Shown here in pieces: positions 35,872-46,232 of a DNA stretch of 64,000 nucleotides. This DNA is from Uloborus plumipes (taxonomy: Eukaryota > Arthropoda > Arachnida > Araneae > Uloboridae). Within the stretch, counting starts at the first letter, position 1, and each line of letters begins with the position of its first letter. The notes beneath the pieces are model-generated. The model saw only the letters and a program-made list of their open reading frames with translations, did not search any database and was not told the origin of the DNA. A program made the translations under genes and the position numbers. The stretch is taken from contig JAXGGA010003906.1 in NCBI GenBank assembly GCA_038373865.1, forward strand, positions 1 through 64,000, in the 5' to 3' direction.

Positions 35872-38800
35872 TCATATTTTTTTTTTCTTTATTTTATAAT
35901 GGCCATAAGGATAGGATGATACACCGTCCTCCAAGATGTATCTTTTGTCATCAAATGCACTAAGTGCAATTTTATTGATTTTTACAGTATGTAGGTGATG
36001 CTTGTTGCTGGTGATTCGATACTGAACTTCTCTTGTTGATGATAAATTTTTTAAACATTCTTTATAATTTTCGTGTTTGATTTTTTTACATACGACGGAA
36101 CGTGCAACACCCTTTGCCGTTTTCTTTTCAAAATCTTCTGTTTTTATCGAATACATCTTGGATCGTAATCCAACGAATTCCAAGATAGGTTTGCCGTTGA
36201 GCTCATCTTTAAAGCACCCTATTTTTTTCTTATTTTCTGTTGAATGGAGTGGATGATTTGGATCGTAATCAGAGGTGTCGTAAATATGTTTATATTTTGC
36301 CATATCTTGATAAAAATCTTCAGTTTCTACTTCATATGTTAGAGAATCAGTATCTGTGAACAGCAAAGAGGCTTTTTTTCCATACAGGGGTTTTATTATA
36401 TTATAATGATACTCATACATGTGCAATTTGCTTAGCTCCAGTATGGCAAATCCAACATATATGGGCTTATTCAATGTAAGTGATCTTTTCTCTCTTTCAA
36501 TGGCAACAAGATCGTTGTCAAAAATGGAAAATCTTTTAAAAGATGGTGCAGCAACAAGTTTTTCCCCTTTCTTTTGATTATTCACTAATTGGACATCTAC
36601 CCGATTTCTTATGTTTTCCATTGTTTTACCGTAGATACTGTTGTTCATTAATTTAAAAAAATCTTTTTCAAATGAGGTTTTTGCTTGTTTTCTTTGTTCA
36701 GTATTAAAATTTATATATTTCTTTAACCAGGGCTTTTGTTTAAATTGGAGGATCTTGTGAATTTTCTTGAGTTGGAGGCCTTGTTTTAAGTAAAATTGCA
36801 GATTTCTATAATGAACAACATAATTATTTTTGTTTTTCAAATTGGGAATTAATTTTTCATGGCCGATATATTTATTTTGAGGGAGCATGGTCTTCGCAAA
36901 TGGTGAAAGATCTTCAAAATTTACTTTCATTCTTTCAACTGCCAGTGGATAGTCGGAATGAACATCATGAAGTTTTTCTGGATATTCCATATCGACTTCA
37001 AAAATGTATCCCGTATCACCATTTTCGGGTATGTCCATAATCCAGTCTTCGTTTTTTCCGTCACTTGAAATCCATTTAAAGTCACCATAAGGCAAATTGG
37101 AAACCATGGCCGCTCCATAGAGATTATTTGCGTCAAGATACATTATGTATTTTGACGGCTTTGTTGAGTCATACTCTTTCATATATTTATTATTTGCCTC
37201 TGAGAATCTTTTGCTGATCACAGATATTCCCCCACGAATGCCGCGCTCTATGAGGAGATGCATGTCAGGGTCAGTGAACAATTCCAATGGTTGTTCAACC
37301 ATTTTCATGCAAGCTTGCCATGACAGTCCAGGTGCAGTCATCAGATGTAGACAATCAATGGAGTAGAAACTTTGGCAGATTTGACGAAAATTTTGGAAGA
37401 GGTCAGAAAGTTGTAATATGTCCACCTTCATATACAAGTCATGATATTCTCCCATGTTTTCCATTTGAAAAGTATTCCAAACTTTTTTTGCATGATCATA
37501 CTCTTCATCTGTTATCCCTTCATTCGACAAACTGCTGTAAAACTCATTCTTGGGTGGAAGCTGCTTTTCTTCAAATTTTGCAAAATCATCCATATACTCA
37601 TATGGGTAGATGCCTTTTTTCAACAAAAGATTATGATGATGAGGGATATTTTCTTTTAATATTTTGAACTTGCTTTCTTCAAAATTTTTTGCAAGTTTTT
37701 CTAAAGATGCAGACATAAAAAGATATGAATCTATAAAATTTAGTGAAACATTGATATTATTATATTTTTTCGTGATTGAGAAAGAAATGTATTTTTCCAT
37801 TGTTGTTGGAATTACTTGAATATCATAATCTTCTAATTTTCCTATTGCTTGCATAATGAGATGGCCATCGTAGTGTTTCAGATTGTGAAACACTACGGGG
37901 ATTTTTTTCTGCATTCTAAATTTGAGATTACATAAGTTGTGCAATGCTGAGCGGTACTTCCCGCTGACGTGGTCGTGGTCTCTGACCCGATCATTATTCA
38001 ATAATTTTTTACAAATTTGACAATGTGTTGCAGATTTGAAATTTTTTTCATCTTGTTCCGTCATCTTCAATGGAGTGATGTTTGTTAAAATTTCTGCCAA
38101 TTCTTCTGATTCTTCAATTAATTTTTGCAAAAAATGTTGTGCAGCATTTTCCCCTCGATATATTTGAATAGGCTTCAAACATTTTCCATCCGGACCAACG
38201 ATGACATATCCATATCCGCAGGCTGTATGTACTGCAACATTTTCAGTATATGATGTTTGAGGAACATCTGTCTTCTTCTCTATGATTGATTCAAAGTCTG
38301 CATATATGGTGTACGGCAAAGGGTGTTGAAAGTGTGTATTTTCAAATTTAATTATATTCTCTCCCTGTTTTGGCATCTTGATGTTTTGAGGTGCATGCTC
38401 TCCACAATATTGACGATGATCTTCTAAGAGCTTTTCTTTTGAAAAGCGATGGAGGCATCGCTCACAGTAAAATCTTGCATGTTCATGATTGGTCAAATCG
38501 CCTAAGAGGCGAGACATGCTTCGAATATAGCAATAATGTTGTGTCATGTCATTGGAGATCAAAAGTAAATTTATGCATTCCTCATTTTCCTGTTTGGAAA
38601 TATGCAGGGGGAATATTTCATTTTCTTCAAATCCATATACATTGATCCTCAAATTGTTCATTTTCTCAATTTTTTCAATTTTTGAAATTTGAACTGGACA
38701 TGTGACATCACCCATGTTTATTTCATGTTCATGTTGGAGGTAATGGGATACGCGTTCTGGTTTCAAATTGTAATGGAGATTTTTTTTTGCAGCAAGGAGA

Positions 38801-41699
38801 GACCAAATAAAACATTTATGATCTTCGTTCTGAATGTTAATAATTGCTTTTTTGAGTGCTAGTTTCTTCGGCAGCGGGATGTAAGAACTTGCTGCTAAGG
38901 GGTGATACTTGGCAGTTAAAATCTCAACATGTTGAACGTGCTCCAATGTCCAACCAGATCCTAATTGAAGAAAGTCTTCGAGATTTTTTTCAATAGCTGC
39001 AATGGCCTCCTCTATATGTTCAGGAATTGTATGGACAATAAGATCAGTCATGCATTTGCAACTAAAATATGTTGACATAAATTCTTCCTCTCCATCTGAT
39101 CCGATTCTTGAAAGTAATACTTTTGTGACAATCCTCCATTTGATTGCTTTCTTTTCTTCTATTTCTTCTGTTAACATTTCACGAATTTGTGGTCTTAACT
39201 CCTCAAAACACTTTTTGAGGTCGGCGGCATTCGTGGGGGTCGGAACTAGAAACTCTGAAGAAAACATATCAAGGGCACTTTTGCGACTAGGCCTTGATCG
39301 TTTTGGGGATCGAGCACTGTTCCCTTGATCTTCAGCTTTGCGCTTTCCACCATGTGAGACCCTGACATGCTGCATTAAATTCGATTTTTGGTGAAATAAT
39401 TGAGCACAATGTTCACACTTGTGTATGGGTTCACCATGAGCTGCTCTTTCATGCCTCCTCAAATTATCTAATCGTGTGAACTCCATATCACACTCATTAC
39501 ATTTAATGATGGTAGGAGCAGTTGTAGGAGCATGTGATTTCATGTGTCTATTCAAATCTGAATTACGGGTGAATCCTTTTCCGCACTCTGTACATGGAAA
39601 CGGCTTCACCTTCAAATGCGTTTTCGCATGACGTGTCAAATTATCCTTCGAGGCGAAGACTTTGTGACAAATATCACACACCTATCAAAGAGACAAAAAA
39701 AATCTCTTTTAGAATAAGACCTACTTAAAAGTCAAAATACTTCATCCTTAACATGAAAACTATTTTCATACTATTTTGAATAATGAGCCGATTCCACTTA
39801 ATTTCAAACATTGTGAATATTGAGTCAATTCGACTAAACTTATTTGAAACTAATTCGAAACAATCCTATTTCAATCAACCGCTTATTTCAAACACTCTGA
39901 ATAACAACCTGATTCTACTTAAAACTATTCACATAAACACAAATATATGCTCACAAGACCTATTAAAATCAATCAAATTTTCTATCCCCTCCAAAAAAAT
40001 CACAACATTTCAAAAAATATTCACTGCAAAATTTGCACTCATTGTACATATATTATTCCTCGTTTAAAATTACAAATTGATCAGTTAAAATGACGCAGAA
40101 ACCATGTTTTCAAAGCATTCGAGAAAAGGGTAGCATTTTACACATCATTGAACACCCCTCTCCTGTCGTTGGAGTGAACACAAAAGGAGAAATTTTCCGC
40201 TCCTCTGAACAAATTCGCAACTAGTATGAGTCAGAGATACAAACAAGTGATTCCGGATAAAGAAAAGGCAAAAGAGCAAAGTTTTTCTTACCCAATTGAA
40301 AAGAATAGAAACTTAATTCTTTTCTTCGATCGAAAAAACAAAATGAAATTTATTTTCCCTCAATTTTTTTTTCCTCAAAATTAAAATATCAACTTTACAA
40401 TGAGTTAACTTTGCAGTAAAAATAAATTGAAATTTTCATAAATTAAAACAATCAAATTTTTCCCCATCTGAAAACACATTATACAATTCATCCAAAATAA
40501 TTTCCCACAGCTAAAAACACATCATACAACTCATTCCCCAACCTGAAAACACATTATGCAATTTTTTCCCAATCCAAAATAAAAAAAAAAAACTCTCTCT
40601 CTTATGAATTACAGATAAATTCAAAGTAAAAATAATTAATACAGCGTGTTAAATACAATCCGCACAAAATGCAAAGTGTAACATGATAAACACAAAGTGC
40701 AATTAACTCGATTAATGCAATGTATAACTAATACAAAGTATGTATGAAAAATAATTAATTCAGAGTGTAGTTAGCACAGAATGCAAAGTGCGAAAATTCA
40801 CGGAAAAAAATAATTTTCATGAGAGTCAAAGTAAAAATAGACTGATTGTACAAACTTTTTGAAAAAGAGAGAGAGAGTTTTCAAAATGAGAAAGCATGTG
40901 GTATAATAATCATTTTCACACGTTAATTTTAGCGATCGTGATTTATTTTTTGAATATGAGAAAAAATTACTATACCATACACTTTAAACAAAATAATGTA
41001 CTCACATGAGCAGATTTGATGTGGGACATAGGAACATCTAGTTGAACATTTGAAGTGCTAGGACCTGCAACATCTGCATGATTTATTAGGGAAACATCAC
41101 TCAATCCACTATCCTGTTAAAAAAAATAACAATAATGAATATTTATCACAGAATACATTTCTTCCGTGGAAATCAAATGAAGTGATACGTACATTTTGGA
41201 TTGTTTGTGTGGACGGTACAACGACTTCAGGATGATTAGAACTTTCAATGGGCTTAGTAGCCTATGAAAAAAAAAAATAATAATAAATATCTATTACAGA
41301 TTGGAATAAAAAAAAAATAGCAATGAAATTATACATACAACGATTGGGGCAAATCCTGGGGGTACACGAGAAGTACTAGGTTCATGCACTGTCTATAAAT
41401 AAATAATAATAAATCATAAATATTTATCACGGAACGCAATTTTACAGTACTAAAGTAGATGAAGTGAAACGTACCACATGCTGGGGCATAATAACCGCGG
41501 GTCGAAGTTCGGAATCTGGAATTGCAGCTAAAATTGAATCCCATTCATCGGTAGAAATACCAAAGTCAAAATGCTATGAAAGAGAAGAAAAGAAATATTG
41601 AATTAAAATTAAATAATTTTCTGTTGAAAAACTAATTAAGAATCAGAAATTAAAATAAAGAATTGAAAATGTACTTACATTTGAAGCAGCAGAGTTCAT
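35872..41699 (-). CDS. polB: Protein-primed DNA polymerase B, spliced, with zinc fingers
   Basis: The last exon (39681-35872, 1269 residues) opens after a polypyrimidine-AG acceptor with GTG, not ATG, so it needs upstream exons. I see five, all phase 0 with GT/AG borders: 41699-41679 (with ATG), 41573-41475, 41392-41339, 41261-41193 and 41113-41006, then a 1.3-kb intron. Four C2H2 fingers lie in the first 110 residues of the last exon. PolB motifs follow: exonuclease I YADFESI, exonuclease II HNLKHYDGH, an RDHDHVSGKYR zinc/HNH-like insert, motif A LDANNLYG, motif B KLMNNSIYG and motif C FTDTDSL. It copies the element from its ends using a protein primer. The upstream exons encode low-complexity, acidic sequence of unknown role. 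Splicing is inferred. Confidence 0.9.
40090..40224 (+). CDS. Small ORF in the polymerase intron, 44 residues
   Basis: An ATG-initiated frame on the strand opposite PolB, inside its large last intron, starting MTQKPCFQSIREKG and ending QIRN. Its base composition is less AT-rich than the surrounding intron. No domain recognised, no adjacent splice sites evident; it may be chance. Confidence 0.25.
   Translation: MTQKPCFQSIREKGSILHIIEHPSPVVGVNTKGEIFRSSEQIRN
40450..40570. repeat. Short tandem repeats in the polymerase intron
   Basis: Three units of roughly 45 bp share CTGAAAACACATTATACAAT. A further array with AATACAAAGTG-like motifs follows at 40630-40800. Both lie within the last PolB intron. 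Confidence 0.55.
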
Positions 41700-42273
41700 T
41701 TTTTTTTTTTTTTTAACTTGTAGAACTAAATCAAAGCAAAAATGCTAAACTTAAAAGTTAAACAGCGAGGATTCTCAAAGAGAAAAAGTACGTCTGATCA
41801 GTACAAAATCTGAAACAGAAGTGATTTTAAAATTAAGCTAAGCTTGATAACATGAACAATGCGACGTCACTTTTAAGTGACCAATTGAAATGCTTGAAAA
41901 CTTGAACTAATCTAAAAACAATGATGTCACTCTAATCCAAGACTTTCATTGGATTGTGATGAAATCACTGATACTACCAGTGCTGCACATGCGCGAACTG
42001 ATAAGACAAAGGTCGCTTGTGGTCAGGGGGTGATGATTAACCGTCGCGTGATCGATGCAGGGACGACGTTCGAGGATATCAAAATTGATAAGATAAGGGT
42101 CACTTGTGGTCAGGGGATGATGATTAACCGTCACGTGATAGATACGTAGTCCCCGACCTCAGCGCCACTAATTGATAAGACATAGTGATTGCCTTTTTGT
42201 AAGATAAAAGTCATTCTTGCTCTGGTACTTTTGCTGTTGGTTGGTGTGTCTGAAACTTTCCCATCTCCTGAAA
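41700..42273. promoter_or_regulatory. Divergent promoter between PolB and the AlkB gene
   Basis: This 574-bp gap separates two head-to-head genes. It holds two direct copies of about 67 bp (41996-42062 and 42083-42149) sharing GATAAG, CTTGTGGTCAGGGG and ATGATTAACCGTC, plus a third AATTGATAAGAC start at 42172. Spacing between copies is 87 bp. The repeats are GC-richer than the surroundings and are candidates for shared early-gene control sites. No clear TATA box; the T-run at 41699-41715 sits directly upstream of the PolB ATG. Confidence 0.5.
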
Positions 42274-43911
42274 ATGTATTCCCCTCAAAGAATTATTGAA
42301 AATGGCCTCAAAATATCATACTTTGAAAAATTTTACGATAGTGAAAAAGCGACGGAGGTTTTCGACAATCTCTCAAAGTTGGATTTTAAAGAGCAATGTG
42401 TAACGGTATATGGAAAGAGTTACACTCCCAAACGTAAAATTTATGCGTTTGGCGAAGCTGGACTTTGTTATTCCTACTCGGGTGTTGACGTTTCTGCAAA
42501 TCCCTGGACTCCGCTGATGTATCAATTGAAGAATGACGTTGAATGTATTTCAGGGGAACATTATAATTATGCTCTCTTAAACTACTACCCCGACGGAAGC
42601 TCGGGTATTGGAAATCATCGTGATAATGAGCCTAGTCTTCATAGCAGATCATCGATTGCAGCATTATCTCTGGGAGCACCGCGTACCATCGTCTTCAATC
42701 GACCTGATTGCTCGAGTGTCAGCTTTCGGCTAGCGCATGGAAGCTTGTACATCATGCACCCTCCTACAAATGAACTTTTTACACACGGCATTCGGCCCGA
42801 ACTCCATGTGAAGCAGCCGCGCATTAGCATAACATTTCGCCGTCTCCTTCAAGATGAACCCCTTCCGAAACGACGACGATACCTGGACGTGACAGCCCCT
42901 GAGCAGCCCCTGCAGCAGTCCTGCGTTTCTTCGAACAATCGCGTCGCGCCCTTGGAGCAGCCCGAGCAGATGGAAGCCGCCCCGTCCCGTGAAGCAACCG
43001 TCGCGCCCTTGGAGCAGCCCGAGCAGATGGAAGCCGCCCCGTCCCGTGAAGCAGCCGTCGCGCCCTTGGAGCAGCCCGAGCGGATGGAAGCCGCCCCGTC
43101 CCGTGAATTAGCCGACTCGCCCTTGCAGCAGCCCGACCTATTGGAAGCCGCACTAAAAGAAAGTGACATTATTAATTGGATCGACCAGTGTGATAAAGTG
43201 CCTCTTTTGGAAGAAAAAAAAAAAATTTTTTTCTTCGAACGTTTCGGTGGAATTCGCCTTAGTGTTGTGTTAACGCCTGAAGGATACTCAATACAAATGG
43301 AAGACGACTTCACCAATCGCAGCATTAAGTTTTCGCCAGCGGCATTTATCGAATTTGCCGACAAATTGGATGATTTTAACTTCGTATATAATAGTAGTAG
43401 TTTTATAGCACATAATGAGGTGATTGCAGTCTTGAGTGATGGATACTGCAAACTTTTCCAATTAATTCATGATTGTGAATTAGAACCGGCTGGCATTTAC
43501 CTACAAGAGGAAATGTGCAGTCATTTTCGAGACAAAAAATTGGATATTTTTCAAGAACTGCATAAACTATTTTTTTCGTTTATATTGTGTGAACATATGA
43601 AAAATGCAAAGATCGATGTTTCGAGTTCTCCCGATGAGAATATTAAAAAAATTTTTCGTGAAGAACTCATATCTTGCATCTGCAAACATTTCGTTTGCGA
43701 AGGATGCATTGTCTCGCATCCATCGCAGCGTAGGCATCCGTGCATGAACTTAAATCCACGTGAACGATATGGTGGAATGAGTGAAAATACATTGCTATGT
43801 ATTAATGTGAAAAAATTAACAAAATCACTTTTAAGCGCTGGCATTACATTCGAAAATGTTCAGCAATGCCTTGACTGGGAAATGCTCGATGATCTTGCAG
43901 CAAACTTGTAA
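42274..43911 (+). CDS. AlkB-type 2OG-Fe(II) dioxygenase fused to unknown domain
   Basis: 545 residues from the ATG at 42274; the open frame continues upstream to 42217 but only with a TTG. Residues 1-190 are an AlkB domain of ALKBH2/3 type: the LLNYYPDGSSGIGNHRDNE segment carries the HxD iron ligands (H115, D117), the second iron histidine is in FTHGI (H171), and PRISITFRR supplies the 2-oxoglutarate-binding arginine. Residues 226-282 are three copies of a 19-residue repeat (VAPLEQPEQMEAAPSREA) plus a decayed fourth. The C-terminal 250 residues are not recognised; a stretch near GGIRLSVVLTPEGYSIQM with SIKFSPAAFIEFADKL vaguely recalls PC4-like ssDNA-binding folds. AlkB enzymes remove alkyl groups from DNA or RNA bases. 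AATAAA lies at 43954. It is unusual cargo, divergent from PolB. Confidence 0.85.
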   Translation: MYSPQRIIENGLKISYFEKFYDSEKATEVFDNLSKLDFKEQCVTVYGKSYTPKRKIYAFGEAGLCYSYSGVDVSANPWTPLMYQLKNDVECISGEHYNYALLNYYPDGSSGIGNHRDNEPSLHSRSSIAALSLGAPRTIVFNRPDCSSVSFRLAHGSLYIMHPPTNELFTHGIRPELHVKQPRISITFRRLLQDEPLPKRRRYLDVTAPEQPLQQSCVSSNNRVAPLEQPEQMEAAPSREATVAPLEQPEQMEAAPSREAAVAPLEQPERMEAAPSRELADSPLQQPDLLEAALKESDIINWIDQCDKVPLLEEKKKIFFFERFGGIRLSVVLTPEGYSIQMEDDFTNRSIKFSPAAFIEFADKLDDFNFVYNSSSFIAHNEVIAVLSDGYCKLFQLIHDCELEPAGIYLQEEMCSHFRDKKLDIFQELHKLFFSFILCEHMKNAKIDVSSSPDENIKKIFREELISCICKHFVCEGCIVSHPSQRRHPCMNLNPRERYGGMSENTLLCINVKKLTKSLLSAGITFENVQQCLDWEMLDDLAANL

Positions 43912-44072
43912 GTACTTTTTTGTATATATCATTGTAAAAAAAAAAAAATGTTCAATAAATGTATTCTTTAAAGTTTAACTTTTTTTTCTGTTTTATTTGC
44001 ATGCTTTGAAAAAATGTATGATACATTTAATCAATAATGACAAGTCAGTGATACATAAAATAATAATTTTTA

Positions 44073-44726
44073 TTAATATATGTTATCCCATTTTACATTC
44101 AGTTTTCTCTTTCTTTTATTATTATGATTTACATTTTTTGGTGAGAGTATAGGCTTTACATCTTCTTCTGTGACAATTTTCTTTTTATGTAAATTTTTAT
44201 TTTTCACAAAATGTCTTGGTACATTCATTTCATGCAATGAAGTTAAAAATTCATTTGTCCACGGGACATCAATATTTTTCTTATGACTGAAAATTAAATT
44301 TAACAAGTCTGCAATGTTTGAATGTTCAATCTTCTGATTTTTATAAATGACTTCTCCTTTTTCATTCCATTTGAGAATATCCGAATGTCTTTTCATAATA
44401 TCTAATAAGTTGTGGGCTTGATTCAAGTATTGTTTATTAATACTGTTGAATATAGTCGACTCGTACTGCTGAGGATTTTCTTCTGCTTTCTCCATTTTTC
44501 CTTCTTCTTTAGACCGTTGCTGTTGCATCCACGGTGGGTTATTTTCGGCTAAGTTTAATTTCTTTTGCAGTAATTCAGTATACTTTGTCAATTTTTCATG
44601 TTCTTCAAGATTGCTGTGTAGAATTTTCATCATTTCCTTATCCAATTCACTGAGTTGTTGAGGTGTAACTGTATGTTTCGAGACCAGATCTTCGGGAACA
44701 AGTGCATATTTCTTAGCGTGTTCCAT
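44073..44726 (-). CDS. Polinton conserved protein, probable minor virion component
   Basis: 217 residues from the ATG at 44726 (MEHAKKYALVPEDL); the longer frame to 44750 begins with GTG. A helical, Lys/Glu-rich N-terminal half with HEKLTKYTELLQKKL is followed by SNIADLLNLIF and a basic tail ending KRKRKLNVKWDNIY. It resembles an uncharacterised protein I associate with the ATPase-protease end of arthropod Polintons, but I know no function. It is the last gene of the late block and overlaps the preceding small protein gene by 14 bases. A minus-strand AATAAA overlaps its end near 44073. Confidence 0.6.
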   Translation of the reverse strand: MEHAKKYALVPEDLVSKHTVTPQQLSELDKEMMKILHSNLEEHEKLTKYTELLQKKLNLAENNPPWMQQQRSKEEGKMEKAEENPQQYESTIFNSINKQYLNQAHNLLDIMKRHSDILKWNEKGEVIYKNQKIEHSNIADLLNLIFSHKKNIDVPWTNEFLTSLHEMNVPRHFVKNKNLHKKKIVTEEDVKPILSPKNVNHNNKRKRKLNVKWDNIY

Positions 44727-45045
44727 TGCCGAAAATGCTCGATAATACACTCACTGCTGCAGGAATTAAGAAATTTAGAAAGCCACCTTTTTGAACGACT
44801 AACTTTCGTTTTTTGGCTAAGGCTAATTTTTTATTTGCTAACTTGCGTAGAGTAGTCTTATGCTTCGATAAGTTCTTCTTTTGTTGCTTCGACAGAGGAA
44901 TATTTCCATGTAGCGCGTTATGACAGCATTCGCATATAGCCTTGATACACTTGATATTGATTTTTTTCAGTAACTCCTTTTGCAGCTTTGCAGGACAAAT
45001 TTGTAATAGATGTAACTCGCTCAGTTGTTGCTTCGTGATTGTCAT
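44713..45045 (-). CDS. Small basic protein with hydrophobic C-terminus
   Basis: 110 residues, ATG at 45045. A Lys-rich middle (KQQKKNLSKHKTTLRKLANK) precedes GGFLNFLIPAAVSVLSSIFG, a Gly-Phe/Ala hydrophobic segment near the C-terminus. Cysteines in CIKAICECCHNALHG might bind metal. Such small basic proteins with a membrane-active end occur in Polintons and adenovirus-like elements and may be minor virion proteins. A TATAAATAA sits 19-27 bases upstream (45064-45072). It overlaps the next gene start. Confidence 0.6.
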   Translation of the reverse strand: MTITKQQLSELHLLQICPAKLQKELLKKINIKCIKAICECCHNALHGNIPLSKQQKKNLSKHKTTLRKLANKKLALAKKRKLVVQKGGFLNFLIPAAVSVLSSIFGNGTR

Positions 45046-45063
45046 GATTGCAAATGATTCTCA

Positions 45064-45072
45064 TTATTTATA
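45064..45072 (-). promoter_or_regulatory. TATA-like motif upstream of the small basic gene
   Basis: TATAAATAA on the minus strand, 19-27 bases before the ATG at 45045, in a 37-base gap. Possibly a late-gene promoter; too close to the ATG to be certain. Confidence 0.3.
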
Positions 45073-45082
45073 TCATATTATT

Positions 45083-45745
45083 TTATACTTCTCTTCTTTG
45101 ATATATATACTGTGTTTCGCCAGGGAGAATATTCGTGCGCAATCTCAATTTCTCGGGAGTGTCATTTCTCAAGTCAATCAATAGATAAGAAAATTTTTTC
45201 TTGGTTGCGTCATCAAACACCTCTTGGAAAAATCTCAAATGTCTTGGGAAAATCTGTTTCCCCAAATGAGTTACTTGACTCAAATCTCGCCTATTTTTGA
45301 AAAGAAGGATATAATGAGCATTTAATGTAATTTCGCGCATTTCTTTTCCCTTATGGAAAAAGTTTTGTGTTATAAATATAACTGAAATGTTGAGATGGTG
45401 GCTTCCGCGGGTAAATAGTTTTGTGATGGCATCATTTTTTCCACACTCAGCCATCAGATCATCAATGATGAATAATGTATTATCACCTAACAAGTCCATA
45501 TAATTCGTGGGAAATCCTTCGATGAATGTAACATCGGGTATCGTATCATACAAACTTTGATACACACCATAGAACCATACGACTTTGTCCGGTACTTTTG
45601 AAAACATTTCACGTTTATGTTTTAAAATATGTGAAATATGCTGACTCTTCCCACTTCCGGTTGGACCCGACACCACCATGGTAAAGCTAACTTGTAACTT
45701 TGGAAATTCCATCGTGAATGAGAGACATACATGAAAGACATTCAT
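45083..45745 (-). CDS. DNA packaging ATPase, A32/FtsK-HerA type
   Basis: 220 residues, ATG at 45745. Walker A is SGPTGSGKS at about residues 26-34, Walker B is TLFIIDDLM at about 91-99, and the sensor-like FITQN follows at about 124-128. This is the compact packaging ATPase fold shared by Polintons, adintoviruses and nucleocytoplasmic large DNA viruses. It would pump the linear genome into the capsid. The gene starts 12 bases after the protease stop and lies in the late block. Confidence 0.92.
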   Translation of the reverse strand: MNVFHVCLSFTMEFPKLQVSFTMVVSGPTGSGKSQHISHILKHKREMFSKVPDKVVWFYGVYQSLYDTIPDVTFIEGFPTNYMDLLGDNTLFIIDDLMAECGKNDAITKLFTRGSHHLNISVIFITQNFFHKGKEMREITLNAHYILLFKNRRDLSQVTHLGKQIFPRHLRFFQEVFDDATKKKFSYLLIDLRNDTPEKLRLRTNILPGETQYIYQRREV

Positions 45746-45757
45746 TTAAATATATAT

Positions 45758-46231
45758 TTATTGATTGAAACTCGGAAATACATGAAAATGATTGGCTACG
45801 AAATTATAGACACTTTTATCATTACAAACATGTTTGTTTACAAAAGTTGACAATATGGTTTTCAATGAATGACCGCGACATTTTGAATATAAGTAATAAA
45901 TGCAATATTGACCACACACGGCCGTGACATTACTTTGCAAAGTCATAGGATTATAAGCCACATTTGGGAATTGAGATACAAAATCGTGAATATGGCCTTT
46001 GAAAAAAGATGGTGGATTTCCATAAGAATCAAAAAATTCCAATTGCTGATCGATATAAAAAGCCACCCAATGGCTTCCAGATTCACTTGAAGTATCCACA
46101 TTTGCAATAAAACAGGCTGGGGTTTTATTGATTTTGATATGACTTAAATAATCACTGGGGAACACACCCAGAAAATATTTTTTGGTGATTGAATCGCTTT
46201 GTAGAACACTTTGTATTTGATTCGAATCCAT
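45758..46231 (-). CDS. Adenain-like cysteine protease
   Basis: 157 residues from the ATG at 46231 (MDSNQIQSVLQ), one base after the stop of the major capsid gene. An open frame extends upstream to an ATG at 46300 but would overlap the capsid gene, so the shorter start is preferred. The catalytic triad is visible: His in SGSHWVAFY, Asp/Asn region in EFFDSYGNPP, and Cys in VCGQYCIYYL. Family members mature virion proteins by cleavage; the hydrophobic and basic small virion proteins next door are likely substrates. Confidence 0.92.
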   Translation of the reverse strand: MDSNQIQSVLQSDSITKKYFLGVFPSDYLSHIKINKTPACFIANVDTSSESGSHWVAFYIDQQLEFFDSYGNPPSFFKGHIHDFVSQFPNVAYNPMTLQSNVTAVCGQYCIYYLYSKCRGHSLKTILSTFVNKHVCNDKSVYNFVANHFHVFPSFNQ

Positions 46232-46232
46232 T

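Noticed and set aside
42217..42273. Upstream extension of the AlkB frame
   Set aside because: Begins at TTG with no ATG; a eukaryotic element should start at 42274.
42824..43451. Minus-strand frames opposite the AlkB gene
   Set aside because: Shadows of the 57-bp repeats of the real gene on the other strand.
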